This document shows positions 12,901-25,110 of a stretch of 64,000 nucleotides of DNA, in pieces. The notes under the pieces are model-generated. The model was given only the letters and a program-made list of their open reading frames with translations, was not told the DNA's origin and made no database searches. The DNA is taken from assembly GCA_036571765.1 (NCBI GenBank), contig BROE01000004.1:2768412-2832411 (forward strand), read 5' to 3'. This DNA comes from Plecoglossus altivelis (Eukaryota; Chordata; Actinopteri; Osmeriformes; Plecoglossidae). Position numbers and translations under genes: made by a program. Within the stretch, counting starts at the first letter, position 1, and every line of letters starts with the position of its first letter.

Positions 12901-13580
12901 TTAGTGTTGTGGCAGGTATTTCTGACACACCTGTCTGTCCTACCTACTCAGGTAGATATGTGTGAACAGGATGACTACACACTGGAAGACACTGAGACAT
13001 GCTGACTAGACAGACTGATAGTGTGCCAAAGATGCCATAAACACAGTCAGAGCATAGTTTTGATCTGAAACACAGCGTTGTATTGAACACAGTTATATCC
13101 TAAACAGACAACACTGTCGCTTAAATAAGCCCGAAGTAGCTGAATAAAGGCTTACCCGGGGCAGTCCGATCACACTCATTTCAAACGACCTTTCAGGCAT
13201 ACGCTGGACAACTGTTGAACAAATAACAACAGACGCTAATATTTAACCACGGTACAAGTTTAACTAAAGTTAATCATTTATAATAACGACTTCGATAATA
13301 AATATGCACACATGCAGTAATAATGTAACGTATTCACTTTGCAAATGCCGCTGACTTAAGTGACAAGCCGATGGGAATCTACGATCTGGTGATTTGCGGT
13401 TAAAAAAAATTCTTTAACCATGGAGATCTTTCCGTCACCTACCTGGATACGGCACGCTGCTCCTCTGTTGAGGCGGAGCGGTTTTCCTCTTCCTGGGAAC
13501 GTACGATGGTGACATGCCTCCCATGTAAGCTGGGTCCATGGCAGCAGGTAGACTAGGCTGGACTGGAGACTCAATCACCG
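4587..13580 (-). CDS. znf512: Zinc finger protein 512
   Basis: Nuclear zinc-finger protein of the ZNF512/ZNF512B family; DNA/chromatin binding is expected from the family. Minus-strand exons: 13580-13443, 13211-13156, 12280-12222, 12014-11740, 11531-11448, 11166-10951, 10103-9979, 9727-9641, 8065-7967, 7821-7654, 7474-7277, 6830-6729, 6436-6374, 5673-5575 and 5309-4587; every junction is in phase. Six fingers form three pairs, each a CCHC finger followed by a CCHH finger: CPKC...HMESC with CQHC...MADH, CSKEGC...MKKC with CSHC...KSEH, CPNQGC...LGLC with CLIC...NSVH. Linkers such as LVPDDRK and ARPGLPSFSQEVL match human ZNF512. The first listed exon opens mid-codon; either an upstream exon supplies the start or translation begins at its internal ATG (MDPAYMGGM). 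About 816-829 residues follow, longer than the human protein because of an extended C-terminus. Confidence 0.92.
4850..5235 (-). repeat. His/Gln/Pro low-complexity coding tract in the last znf512 exon
   Basis: The C-terminal exon leaves the conserved DWFVVNKKASIKFEKFLKMK segment and enters a long run of His, Gln and Leu, for example HHQHHQHHQHQHHH followed by eight Gln. Pro-rich and then Gly/Ser-rich segments come next. The frame stays open to the stop (KRHRNNN). Human ZNF512 as I recall it ends in a short basic tail instead. Confidence 0.85.
5330..5525. repeat. 33-bp minisatellite next to the last znf512 exon
   Basis: About six copies of a unit containing CAGTAAAACCAGACCACTGT, starting about 20 bases from the acceptor of the last znf512 exon. 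Copies differ by single bases. Confidence 0.85.
5690..5880. repeat. Minisatellite, AGGGAGACAGGTTGGC unit
   Basis: About a dozen copies of a 16-bp unit, located in a znf512 intron right beside an exon acceptor (exon 5673-5575). Confidence 0.85.
6055..6366. repeat. 15-bp purine minisatellite, GGAGGTGTGGGAGAG
   Basis: About 20 copies of a 15-bp G-rich unit in a znf512 intron, ending a few bases from the splice donor of exon 6436-6374. The unit length is a multiple of three, so long spurious reading frames appear on both strands. Confidence 0.85.
6455..6718. repeat. Two adjacent arrays: 10-bp ACAGTTAGCT and about 21-bp GGAGGAGCTCTAGGGAGAT
   Basis: The first array (6455-6582) and the second (6590-6718) fill nearly the whole intron between znf512 exons 6830-6729 and 6436-6374. 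Confidence 0.85.
6880..7262. repeat. TG/GTGCA dinucleotide-rich tract
   Basis: Nearly 400 bases of GT repeats broken by GCATG and GAGAGTATTGAG motifs. It fills the intron between znf512 exons 7474-7277 and 6830-6729. The reading frames within it are cysteine/valine or histidine/threonine runs without coding meaning. Confidence 0.9.
8100..9500. repeat. 21-bp minisatellite split by an 820-bp polypyrimidine block
   Basis: Copies of GCTGTCATCCACCATACAGGT occupy 8107-8530 and resume at 9355-9495. Between them lies an almost pure C/T stretch (about 8530-9355) rich in TTTCTC. The whole unit lies in the znf512 intron between exons 9727-9641 and 8065-7967. Confidence 0.85.
11290..11395 (-). mobile_element. 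SINE fragment (fish tRNA-derived, V-SINE-like)
   Basis: The stretch reads CATTCAGCAGACGTTATCC, then TGACATACAG, then GAGGATTCTAACCTCACGAC. These resemble the conserved core and the reverse complement of a B box in common teleost SINEs. It lies in a znf512 intron. Confidence 0.5.
12330..12840. repeat. 15-bp minisatellite ACTGCAGCTACGTAG
   Basis: About 30 copies with variants such as ACTGCAGATACGTAG in the znf512 intron between exons 13211-13156 and 12280-12222. Each copy holds a PstI-type CTGCAG palindrome and many hold TACGTA, so the array is rich in small palindromes. Confidence 0.85.
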
Positions 13581-16139
13581 CTGCACAAACGGACGGAGAG
13601 AAAACCAGGTTTAACCAATAACAGTTTGGCCCTCAGGTATCAAGCTACGAAGGATCAAGTCTCCGTGTTAAGGGGCATGCTATGATTTGGTATGAAACAA
13701 TGGCTTATTTTAGATTTTATAAAGGCATGCAGCTATGATTACAATGTCTTCACCTGACAGATTATTTGCTATGGATTTCTAGCATTGCAGGCCACTATAG
13801 CCTATCTTGATGTCCACATAGAATTAAGACAACCAACAGACCCGTACATGAATTCAAGATAAGCAGCGCAAGTGTACACGACTCGGAGCCCGATCAAATC
13901 CTCGCGCTGTTCGTCTCGAGAGAATCAGACGTGTATTTTACAGGGTTTGTGGGGTTACAGCGGGGTTTTCGGCAAAAGCCACCGTCATTGTCCGCGGATG
14001 GCCTCGCAAAAAAAGGGGGACGTTTGCAGACCGCCGACGCGAACGGTAAATCACTCTGCATGCGGTGACGTAAAATGTAACCGTGGTCCGGAATTCTTTA
14101 CATAACACACACAGGCACACTCGCAATGATCCTAAACCAACACAACTGACTTGGTTTGTAACAGTTACTATGAAATATGTACCCGTAGCATACCGTGTAC
14201 CCTCCCCTTAGCAAGGTTAGCTAGTCTGCTCTGCCTTCCCACCGATCACTTCCCTTTCGCCTTTACCCCGGCAATGATCCACAGAACCAGCCGTGGTTTT
14301 CGCAAGGCCAACTGCAAACGTGAAAGAAAACAACAGAACGTCAACAATAATATCTTAAAAATATGGAGCTATTCTCCAGAAAAACACCAACAATTCTCCA
14401 TACCCCTAATCATAATTACTTCATTCGCGAAACGCCCTCTTAGCAGCGAGAACAAATGAGGACGGCATCTAGTTGACGCCGTCTGTAAAAGGGGCGGTTC
14501 CTCGCTCCCAACCAGCGCAAACAGGTTTTTCGGGGAGGCCTCTTGAACAGATGAGAGATCAGTACTTCATCTCAACTCTCTTTCTCTAGCTAACCAGATG
14601 TGCCATTCTTTTAACTGATCCTGAAACAGCATCTCATGTATGCAACAACAACACACAAAAAACAACATCTTGAGCGTCATAAAAACGATTGTATTTTCAT
14701 TTAGTTCTTTTTGGAGGGAACGAATGGTGTTAACGTAGCTACTAAGGTGTATACTCTTAGTTTGGCAAAAGTGAAGTCCGTTTAGAAGTCCGGTATTCGG
14801 TGACTGACAAATGCGAATAAATCATAAAAAACAAGTACGCATAAATCATCTTTGGTCGCGGATGTGCAAACAGCAGAAGCAAGGGGTCTAGGCCTGAGTT
14901 TATCGATACAAGATGATAAATGGTTGGTTTAGTATGCAAGTGAGAGTTAAAAGATGGGAAAAAAATGCTTCTGCACTTTTTAAGGTAAATTTCACCTCCT
15001 CCATTAATGTCTTCCAGCAGCGAACAAAGCACAAATTCAACAATGGAGTAAAAATACACATTTTTACCAAAAAAGATATGTCGGCTATTATTTTCAATTT
15101 TCCGGTAATAACCTGCTTAAAACTGTTAGTTATTTAGCACAGCGTTCAGTCTGTAGATTCTGTAAATAGTTATTTGTAGGTGACATAAATCAATACATTT
15201 TGAGATAAGCGCACAAATAAATAGCAAAGCAGAATGCTCGATCAATAATACTTTGGTTGCTAGAGACAAGGAACAGCGTATCTATACAAACAAGATGAGG
15301 TGATTCGTATTGAAAGTGACAGAAGACCCTAGAATATTTGTAATATTTGATAAGATGTATTATTACAGATCCATTTTGTCCATCAGATGCAGAGGACACG
15401 ACTGGAAGTCCAAGAGGGTGACATCCTTCTCTTTAGTAACGGGTGAAACGCTCGTGTCACCGGGACATCAACCACGGTCTCACCTCGAGGGCATGGACTG
15501 AAGTGTATCACCCTGCAGACGGTGACTTCATCGTGGATTACTGTCCCGTTGTGCTTCGGCTCAGCTAACTCTTTCTTAATCCTTTTCCCATTACGAATTC
15601 AACATTTATTTGAAAGAGTTTATTGAACACATTCAAACAGTCAGAGCATTTAAATTATAAAATGAACAGTTTTCAATTCACATGTCTTAAAACACTTAGA
15701 GGCATCAAATCTGGTAACTAAACACCCGTGTCACAGTCAATTGTTAAAAGTATGCTAAATGATGTCAAAAGGTTAAAATGACAAGCTCAACAATGCCTCA
15801 AAAAATCCTATTGTTCAATGTAGGTCGTCATTCACTTTTACTGTCGAAGTCCAGGTAATCATGACTATTACATAACAAGATGTGATTTACTGGTAATGCA
15901 TTACAGTAATACAAGTATTGTGTGCAGTATCAAGTAATATACCCCTATCTAACCCTAGCTAAACCTACCTAACTCTAGCTTAGCCTAGCTAACCCTAGCT
16001 TAGCCTACCTAACCCTACCTTAGCCTAGCTACAGTAACGACCAGTTTTTGACAACATGCACTTTGGTTTTAAAGGGTTCCAGGTCGACAGAAAACGAGCC
16101 GTCCAAACACTGCTGATCTTCTTACCGATGATTTGGATC

Positions 16140-16400
16140 ACAAGCTGAAACACACTTCTAAATGGTGTGGGGGACCACATGCTGAAACACACTTCTAAAT
16201 GATGTTAGGGACCACATGCTGAAACACACTTCTAAATGATGTTAGGGACATGCTGAAACACACTTCTAAATGATGTTAGGGACCACATGCTGAAACACAC
16301 TTCTAAATGATGTTAGGGACCACATGCTGAAACACACTTCTAAATGATGTTAGGGACATGCTGAAACACACTTCTAAATGATGTGGGGGCCCACATGCAG
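16140..16400. repeat. About 37-bp tandem repeat upstream of ncoa7
   Basis: Seven copies containing CTGAAACACACTTCTAAATG; some copies are shortened by loss of an ACCAC segment. Confidence 0.85.
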
Positions 16401-16599
16401 AAACACTCTTTTCCTGCATGCATTCCCATTTACCTTCAAATGTCAAGCATGTTAAATGATCCAAAACACATCCTTAAAAAGCTTTCTTATAGCAATGTAT
16501 GTACAAAAAAGAAGGCTTTTTTTGTTCAATAATTGTGTTTCTACCACAGTTCAATAGTTTTGTATTGTGTTTAGTGGGAACACTTAACATGTTTGGTCA

Positions 16600-16735
16600 A
16601 TTTTACTTGATTGTTGATGCCTGTACTTCTGTAGCACCGTGGCTCTGTGAGGCACGGCATTTCGTTTCACTGTATGCACCCGCATGTAGCAGAATGACAA
16701 TAAAGCTCAACTTGACTTTACTTGAAATAATATGA
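16600..16735 (+). mobile_element. Interspersed repeat tail
   Basis: The stretch around GAATGACAATAAAGCTCAAC, preceded by GGCATTTCGTTTCACTGTA, resembles the 3' tail of a repeat family common in fish genomes. The 5' end and exact family are not resolved. Confidence 0.4.
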
Positions 16736-18096
16736 TCGTACAAGACGACTATGGGTTAACTAAATAAAAAAGACATACATTTATGTTGTTTTCAGTAATT
16801 TCATCAGTAAGTTATCTCAATTTTTCGAAATAATTGAATGATTACGTTTATGATACTTCACATCAAAAACACTCACTGAAGCCAAAGATAAAATGCATCT
16901 GTTTACGTTTCTGTCACACAACAATGTAGTCAACATTGTAATGAAGAACAGCTTTTGCATCGCCATGACAATGAATCTAAACTGACAGGAGCTTAACACA
17001 AGGTGGCGCTGTTTAGGCGTAAACGAGCACTTGGACAGTATAGTCGATGCTTGAGGTAGGTTGACAGGTCAGATATCTAACCAGCTAAAAAATGTTTATG
17101 GATAAAAATTACAAAACGAATGCGTGTTTCATTGTTTATATACATTTTACGCAATGCAAATTGTTTTACATGTAGACATACAGTGTGGTGATGCTCAATA
17201 GGCCGCATTAAGTGTATCTGTGCATTACTAGCTAAATACAAGACTACCTAGCCATCGTTTAGCCACCTAGCGACATCATCACTGGCCATTGTTTTGGACT
17301 CGGCTGCGAGTGAACCTTGTTCTCCAGGTCAGAGCTAGTAAATGTTTGCTGATCAAGCAAACGCGCAGTAAGAAAGACTAATTTGCAGCCGCAGATTTGT
17401 ATAGTTTTGTTCCGTTGTGATATCGTGATGCATCCTTTTTTTTGCACATGACCGTGCTGCTAAATTGAAAGTACAGCGTTAGCGGATTACAGTAGGTGCT
17501 GCACTTAGCTACAGTATTAGTATAGCAAACTTTCATTGATATGGACCTGTTATACCGATCTACTGTCTTGATCACCATGCGTCTGGTGTCGGAACCACTA
17601 GTTCGTAAATAGCGATTATTTATTTAGCTAGCAAGTAGCCGTTAATTTTGAACACATTATGTAGTACCAGTGCTAACAGTAGCTAAACATGCGATCGAAA
17701 TGTTTCCTTTGACTGCACGGCTGGTTTTAAAGGTTGAATATAGTAATAGGACGATGATACGTGCAATATAATCTCTAAGCGCTGTACTACTTGAAAAAAA
17801 ACCCCGATCCCTCATCATCGTTTCATTCAGGATATCTGAGATCGGTCCTTGTGTCTTCAACTGTCATCACAGATTCCGGGGGTTTATTGTGTTGGAAAGA
17901 CACAGCGCATCCACAGAACTACGCCACCAATTTAATTGACGCCGTTTTCCCTCCCCTCCCCTCCCCTCGTCTCTCCTGGAGGGTACGGAAGTGTAGGACC
18001 TCGGTGTGAGAGGACGTATAGCCGCACTCTGCTTCCCTGGGTGGGTGTTTGTGAGCTGCATGCAGCGCTAACGCACCGCACACACACACCACACAG

Positions 18097-20320
18097 ATGG
18101 AGAAAAGAGAGAGGAAGCCGGGCTACTTTGCCAGGTGAGTTTCTTTACGCGGGTGACACAACATGTAATAGCTTTGTTTTTTGCTAGTTGTTTGGTGTGA
18201 ACGAAAGCAGTAGCTTTTGAAGTGTGTAACCTAGCCACGGTGCGGCAGTGTGGGTAGGTGGGTATAGCTCAGCGGTACAGTGTTTGACTGCAGACCAAGA
18301 GACTGTAGGTTGCTCAGGTGAAAAGTGTTGGCTAAATAAACACATTAATATTACATTACAGTACAGCTTGTCTAGACTCCTCTGCCTGGGCTGAATAGAG
18401 GAGGACAGATGGTGTTGTGTTGAGGGGGATTCTGGGAAATGAAGATTTTGTTTATGTTGTGTGTTCTCACCATGGCTGAGCTGAGAGAGAGGGAAAGCGA
18501 GAGGAGGAGGGGAGAGAGGAGAGAGATGGAGAGGGAGAGAAACACAAAGAGAGAAACGGAGATATAGAGACAGACAGAAATGAAGAGAAATGGAGACAGG
18601 AAGAAAGATAATGAAACAGGAAATGTAGAGACAACAGAAGCTGTCTCTGCATTCCACACAGGCTTTCCTGGGGGAGCAGGAGTGTTGTCTGGAATGCTGT
18701 GTTGAACCCTCCTGCAGATGTGGGTCTGGCAGCTTCCTTGACGAGGGGGAGGCAGAGGGGGAAGGAGAGGGGGAGGCGGAGGGGAGGGAGAGGCAGAAGG
18801 GAGGGGGATGCAGAGAGGGAAGAGAGGCAGAGAGAGAGGGAGAGGTGGAGGGGGACGGAGAGGCAGATGGAAGGCGGAGAGGGATGCGGAGGCTAGGGAG
18901 AGGGAGAGGCAGAGAGGGAGGCAGAGAGGGAGGCAGAGAGGAGGGGGAGGCAGAGAGGAGGGGGAGGCAGAGAAGAGGGAGAGGCAGAGAGAGACGGAGA
19001 AGCGGAGGGGAGACTCTCCCCATGCAGTTCTGTCTGCCTTTCACTCACCCTCTCCTCCGTTAGAGCAATAACTCTCTCTTCCATTAGAGCAATAACACTC
19101 TCTCCTCCTCCATCCCCTCCCCACTTCCTCTCCTCCATCCCCTCTCTCTCTCTCCTCCAGCCCTCTCTCTCCTCCCCCCCACCCACTCTGTTTACCTACC
19201 TTTCTAGATCTCACTCTCATCTATCTTTCTCTAATGCGATAGTCATCTTTTAGCGCACGCATCAAATATTAATTCCTCTAACAGTTCTTCCCAGACTTCC
19301 CTGACAGTGTCCCAATACTACGCATGCTAAGTGGGCCTTGTTGCTCATGAGAAGGGTGTTGGTCTGGATTCTAGGTTAAACGTCATTCAACTTGAACGAA
19401 TGGGTCGTTATCAATCTCTGTGGAAGCCTGATAACGACCCATCATTAGAATCAGGTGTGCTGGAGCAGGGAAACATGGGAAACCTTCAGGACAGCGGCCC
19501 TGGAGGACCGGAGTTTGACACCCCTGGTGTAGCCAGTGCCACCTCGCTAGCGTACTGTGGTTGGTGTGTTTGCTCGGAGGGAAGAGAAGGGTAATCACCT
19601 CTACCTGACGAATGAGGGGATGAGATAAGAGGTAGAAACATAGGAAGTGATGTCATATTGTGTCCCAGTCTCTTAACTGTTACTTAAGGCCGTACTGATG
19701 TTTTCCCTTAGTCACTGTTAAACCACTGCGTAATCAAACATGCCTTGTCACCGACGAGGCAGACTAGTCTAGTCAGCGAAAACTAAACAGGCTTCTCTCT
19801 CTCTCCGAAGGCTGAAGAGGCGGAGACAGCTAAAGCAGAGCCAATCAGAGAAGGGCGTGGCTCAGCAGAACCCATCTGATTCGCCGATCATTTCCTGTCC
19901 AGCAGCCCCTGCCTTGAAGCAGGGAGACCCTGGAGGAGATGACAAACATCTTCCAAAGCGCCCAGGTGAGCGTTCACACACACACACACACACACACACA
20001 CAGTCAGGTAAGATGCCATTCTCCCACACAAACACACACAAACACACACACACACACACACACGAAGTGCTGATTTGGCGTTCATCCATAGCGATGAGGG
20101 AGGATTTGAAACATTTAATCAGGTGAGTTGCAGAAGGCCTCATAAACTGAATTCATTTAGTCTGTGTGGACTTTGAGTTCAATCAGTTCATTCAGTTCGA
20201 CGAACCATCCTGCCAACATTTGTTGAACTTTAACCTCATGTCAGTTGAAGAGGTAGGAAGACACACACACACACACATATATACACACACACTTGCATGC
20301 TCACTCACTCTCTCTCACAC

Positions 20321-20354
<34 letters not shown>

Positions 20355-20380
20355 TCACTCTCTCTCTCACACTCACTCAC

Positions 20381-20417
<37 letters not shown>

Positions 20418-20471
20418 TACACTCACTCTCTCACACACACTCTCTCTCTCTCACACACACACACACACTCA

Positions 20472-20540
<69 letters not shown>

Positions 20541-21592
20541 TAGATCATTATCTGCTTTGTTTGGGTAAAGCATCTGCTGTAAACAAACAGATGTAATTGA
20601 CTGATGATGTTTCAGACGACAGTTCAACTCCTCAGTAATTAAAAGTATAAAAGTATAAAATATTCTACCTGTGTACATTCGCTTGAGTACGACCAATCAA
20701 ACCACAGATGTTGCGCAACTCCTTCCTGTACAGTAGCCTGTAAACATGGAGGGAGAGGGGGAGGGAGAGGGGGAGGGAGGGGAGGAGAGGGGGAGGGAGA
20801 GGAGATGTGACCTTTAAACATGAGCACGAGAGGAGGGGGAGGGAGGGGGTGGAGAGGGAGGGATGGAGGGAGGGAGAGGGAGGAGGGAGGAGGAGGGAGG
20901 GGAGGGAGATGAGAAGATTGCTGTTTAAGCTAAAACAGTTGACAGACTGGTCATCTACATGTTGTTGTATAACAGAAGCAAACAACATTTGATTGCAGCT
21001 GTATCCACCGAGCAGATAACCTCCTCTCTCTCTGGTCCTCCTGTCACTGTGAAGGAAGCCATGTCTGAGTTATACCACACACACACCACACTCACTGACA
21101 CACCACACACACTCACACACACACACACACACATACACACTCACATACACACAACACACCACACTCACTACACAACACACTCACACACTCACATACACAC
21201 ACACACACACACACTCACATACACTCACACACTATATGTTCGTGTGCCTGCGCTGTGCTGAGTCATCGGTCCAGTGTGTTTGTGCGGAAGGAGGGCAGGC
21301 TTCAGGAAGGAGTGGGAGGATGGTGTTGGAGGTGAAAGCTGCTCCAGCTTAGTGCTGAGTTAGCCAGACACACTGGGAGGTCACTTAGATCATTACTGAG
21401 AGGGGGGAGAGAGGGGGGGAGAGAAGAGTTGGAGGAAGAGAGTGAAAGTGTTCTAACTGTGGTGTAAGGCTTCTTAAAACTAGATGGACGTGTGTGTTAT
21501 GAAACTGTGGACTTGTCAGTTTATCTGATATTTTTTATGTAAATACTGACTGTGACCCTCCCCCCCTCTCCTCACACACACACACACACACA

Positions 21593-21631
<39 letters not shown>

Positions 21632-23322
21632 ACACACACCCTCCTTCCAGACGAGAGAGACACCACTAACAGCCAGTCTAAGAGAGAGAAGAGGAGACCT
21701 CCAGGGACAGTGGAGTACACTGTGAGTCTGACACCTGACCCTCCACCACCCTGTCCCCCTCCACCACCCTGTCCCCCTCCTCCACCACCCTGCCCTCCTC
21801 CTCCACCACCACCCTTGGTGTCCCCCCCTCCACCCACCCTGCCTCCTCACCACCACCCTGTCCCTCCTCCTCCACCACCCCTGTGCCCTCCCACCACCAC
21901 CCTGCTCTCCACCACCACCCTGTCCTCCTCCTCCCCACCCTGGTCCCCTCCTCCTCCACCACCCTGTCCCTCCTCCACCACCACCCTGCCCTCCTCCACC
22001 ACCACCCTGTCCCTCCTCCACCACCCCTGTCCCTCCTCCACCACCTGTCCCTCCCCTCCAACCACACCTTGTCCCTCCTCTCCACACCCTGTCCTCCTCC
22101 CCCACCAACCCTGTCCCTCCTCCCTCCACCACCCTGTCCTCCCCTCACCACCCTGTCCTCCCCCTCCACCACCCTGTCCTCCCCCTCCACCACCCTGTCC
22201 CCCTCCTCCACCACCCAATCAACCTACGATCTTGTCCACGCTATTAGCTAACACTGATGCCAACTTATCATACACACACACACACACACACAGTTGAATA
22301 CCTGTGAGTTGTTTTGCAAAGCCATTCCCGGTAAGTCATAAAGCTGTAACCATAGCAACGCCGTTGCTGTTGTTGGATGTTGCAGGTGGAGCCTCAGGAC
22401 ACGCTGAACATCGTTGCTTTGAAGTTCAACATCACCCCCAACAAGCTGGCCCAGATCAACAAGCTGTTCTCCCACAGCATCTACCCTGGACAGGTGAGCT
22501 CCCAGCCAATCGTACGCTCCGGCCCGCCCCCTGATGCCAGGCCTGCCCTGTGATTGGCTAACACGCCCCCTGTCACTCTGCAGAAGCTCTTCGTTCCAGA
22601 CGCGGGCCAATTGGAACCGGACTCAAAGGGATCCTGCGATCCTGCCATAACCAATGGGGAGCCAGAGAAAGGGTTACAGGTGAGGGGTGTCATTCTGATG
22701 TTGTGATGGTGTAACTGATGGTGTAACTGATGGTGTGTTGTGATGGTGTGTTGTGATGGTGTAACTGATGGTGTGTTGTGATGGTGTAACTGATGGTGTA
22801 ACTCCTGGTGTGTTGTGATGGTGTAACTGATGGTGTAACTGATGGTGTAACTCCTGGTGTGTTTTGATGGTGTAACTGACGGTGTATCTCCTGGTGTGAC
22901 GGCAGGACGGAGGCGTGCGCCCGGCCAGGACGCTGCGCCGGGAGGAGACTCCGCCCTCCGAGGACGAGAGCCCGACCACCGTCAAGTTCATCAAGATGAG
23001 CTGCAAGTACTTCACCGACGGGATGGTGAGCAAACGCTTCCTGCCCTGTGTCTGACCCCTGCGTGACCTTTGCGTGACCCCCACGTGACCCCTGCTCTCT
23101 CCCGTCCTCCAGGGTGTGGTAGGAGGGGTGATGATCGTGACCCCTAACAACATCATGTTTGATCCTCACAAGTCAGACCCCCTGGTGATTGAACATGGCT
23201 GTGAGGAGTATGGGCTGATCTGTCCCATGGAGGAGGTGCTCTCTGTCGCTCTGTACGACGACGTGTCGCGCATGAAGCTCAAGGATTCGCTGCCGTCGTA
23301 AGGACGCTCTCACGACGACCCT

Positions 23323-23358
<36 letters not shown>

Positions 23359-23396
23359 TCTCTCTCTCCCTGTCTCTCTGTCTCTCTCTCTGTCTT

Positions 23397-23432
<36 letters not shown>

Positions 23433-25072
23433 TTCCTGCATCCCTCTCTCGCCCTCAGCTCTTTTGAACCTCTTAGTTTTTCCCCAGTTGAGTGTTTCTT
23501 GCTCTGTGTAGGCTGTTAGCTATGTCACCAGACTCTTCCGGTCTGGATGCTCTGGAGAAGAGGGGGGTTTAAAAGTCATTGTTTTATCATTCTTTCACAT
23601 GAGTTTGTCTTCACAATATACACATTAATTTATTTCGCCATTTTCTGCACTCAGAATTTACTTTTTTTTGTGTTACTTTCTTTGGTTTGTGTTGTCATTC
23701 TCGTCATTCATCATTCATTTCCCTTGTTTCTTTTAAATGTGATCCCATCCTCCCTTGCGGTGCCCCCCCTTGCGGTGCCCCCCCTTGCGGTGCCCCCCGG
23801 CCCCCCCAGAGACCAACCCCAGGATCTGTGCCCTCTCTATAGGCCAGGAGAGTGGGAGGAGCTGCCGTCTCAACTGGAGGCTAACCCCTTCAGCCGCTAC
23901 GAGGCGATGGACGCCGGACGCCCCATCGTCCTGGACGACATGGACTCCGCCCTCTCGGAGATGGGTACGCTACGGATCACCACGACGACGACCGCGTTCA
24001 CGTTTGAAGTCGTTGAAGTCGTGCGATGTAGAATATCAAGCTCCGTAGTTTGTTTGTTTGTTTGTTTGTGTGGATTCGGATCAACGTGTCGTCTCTGTTT
24101 CCGTAGTCATGGAAACGGCGGAGTGCGACGTGTCGTCTCCCTCGGAAGAGGGCTTCACCGAGCTTGTGCTGCCAGCCAATGGGAGCGCAGACGAGAAGAA
24201 GAGGACCGGCCAATCGCACGCTGGTTTTTCAAGCAGCCTGGACCAACAGGGGGCGCTGTTAGACAGCCAGACACTCACCCAGCCCCAGAACAAGAGTTCC
24301 CTAGCTGTGGCCCTGTCAGGGGGGCCCCCAGACAGCAAGGAGGGTCTGGTCCTGCACAGCTCTGTAGAGGATGGAGACGTCCTTGCTGTGCCATCAGAGG
24401 GTGGAGGTGCAGCCAGGGTGGAGCAGACCCCTGTCAGACCAGGCTCCGCTGAGACACCTGGCCAAGCCACAAGAAGGGGCGTCTCCACAGGGTCCATCCA
24501 CGAGCAAAGCAGGAAGTTGAGTTTGAGCGAGGCGGAGGTGGCCTCTGGGAAACGTAGTCCCCGCGACGTGGTCATGGCCGGCCAGCTGCAGGAGGGGCCG
24601 GTGGGGGGGGAGGGGATGAGTGAGGAAGAGGAGAGGAGGAAGAGCTACGAGACGGAGGTGAAGAGCTGGCTTAAAGAGAGAATGCAGGCTCCCATCCAGG
24701 GTGAGTGATGAAGGGATACAATCACAACATCCAGGGTGAGGGATGTGGAGACACAACTAACTATAGTGTGTGTGTGTGTGTGTGCGTGTGTGCGTGCGTG
24801 CGTGTGCAGACATGCTGCTGTCATCAGAGGAGAAGAGCAAGACTCCGCCCATGTTCCTCTGTTTCAAGCTTGGCCGACCAATGAGGAAGTCCTTCTCCCT
24901 GGGCCGCACCACAAGCCCCGCCCACGCGTGTCGGGACACGCAACCAGAGTATTGGTTCGCTGTCCCGCAGGAAAGGTCAGAGGCCGACCAATCACAGCCA
25001 CAAGTGGTGTGACTCCTGTTCACTGTTTGATGAGTGATGAGTTTGTAATTAGTGTGTGTGTGTGTGTGTGTT

Positions 25073-25110
<38 letters not shown>

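Larger units (their letters stand above)
13581..18096. other. Region between znf512 coding start and ncoa7 start
   Basis: Divergent genes flank this 4.5-kb gap. It should hold any 5' non-coding exon and the promoter of znf512 (minus) and the promoter of ncoa7 (plus, probably within 17900-18096, a GC-richer stretch). I see no convincing coding exon. It contains the 37-bp array at 16140-16400, a short TAACCCTAGC-type repeat near 15950-16030, and an interspersed-repeat tail near 16600-16735 ending in GACAATAAAG. Confidence 0.5.

Noticed and set aside
15471..15500. First coding exon of znf512 (minus strand MPS before a GTGAGA donor)
   Set aside because: It leaves two bases at the junction, whereas the next exon needs one.
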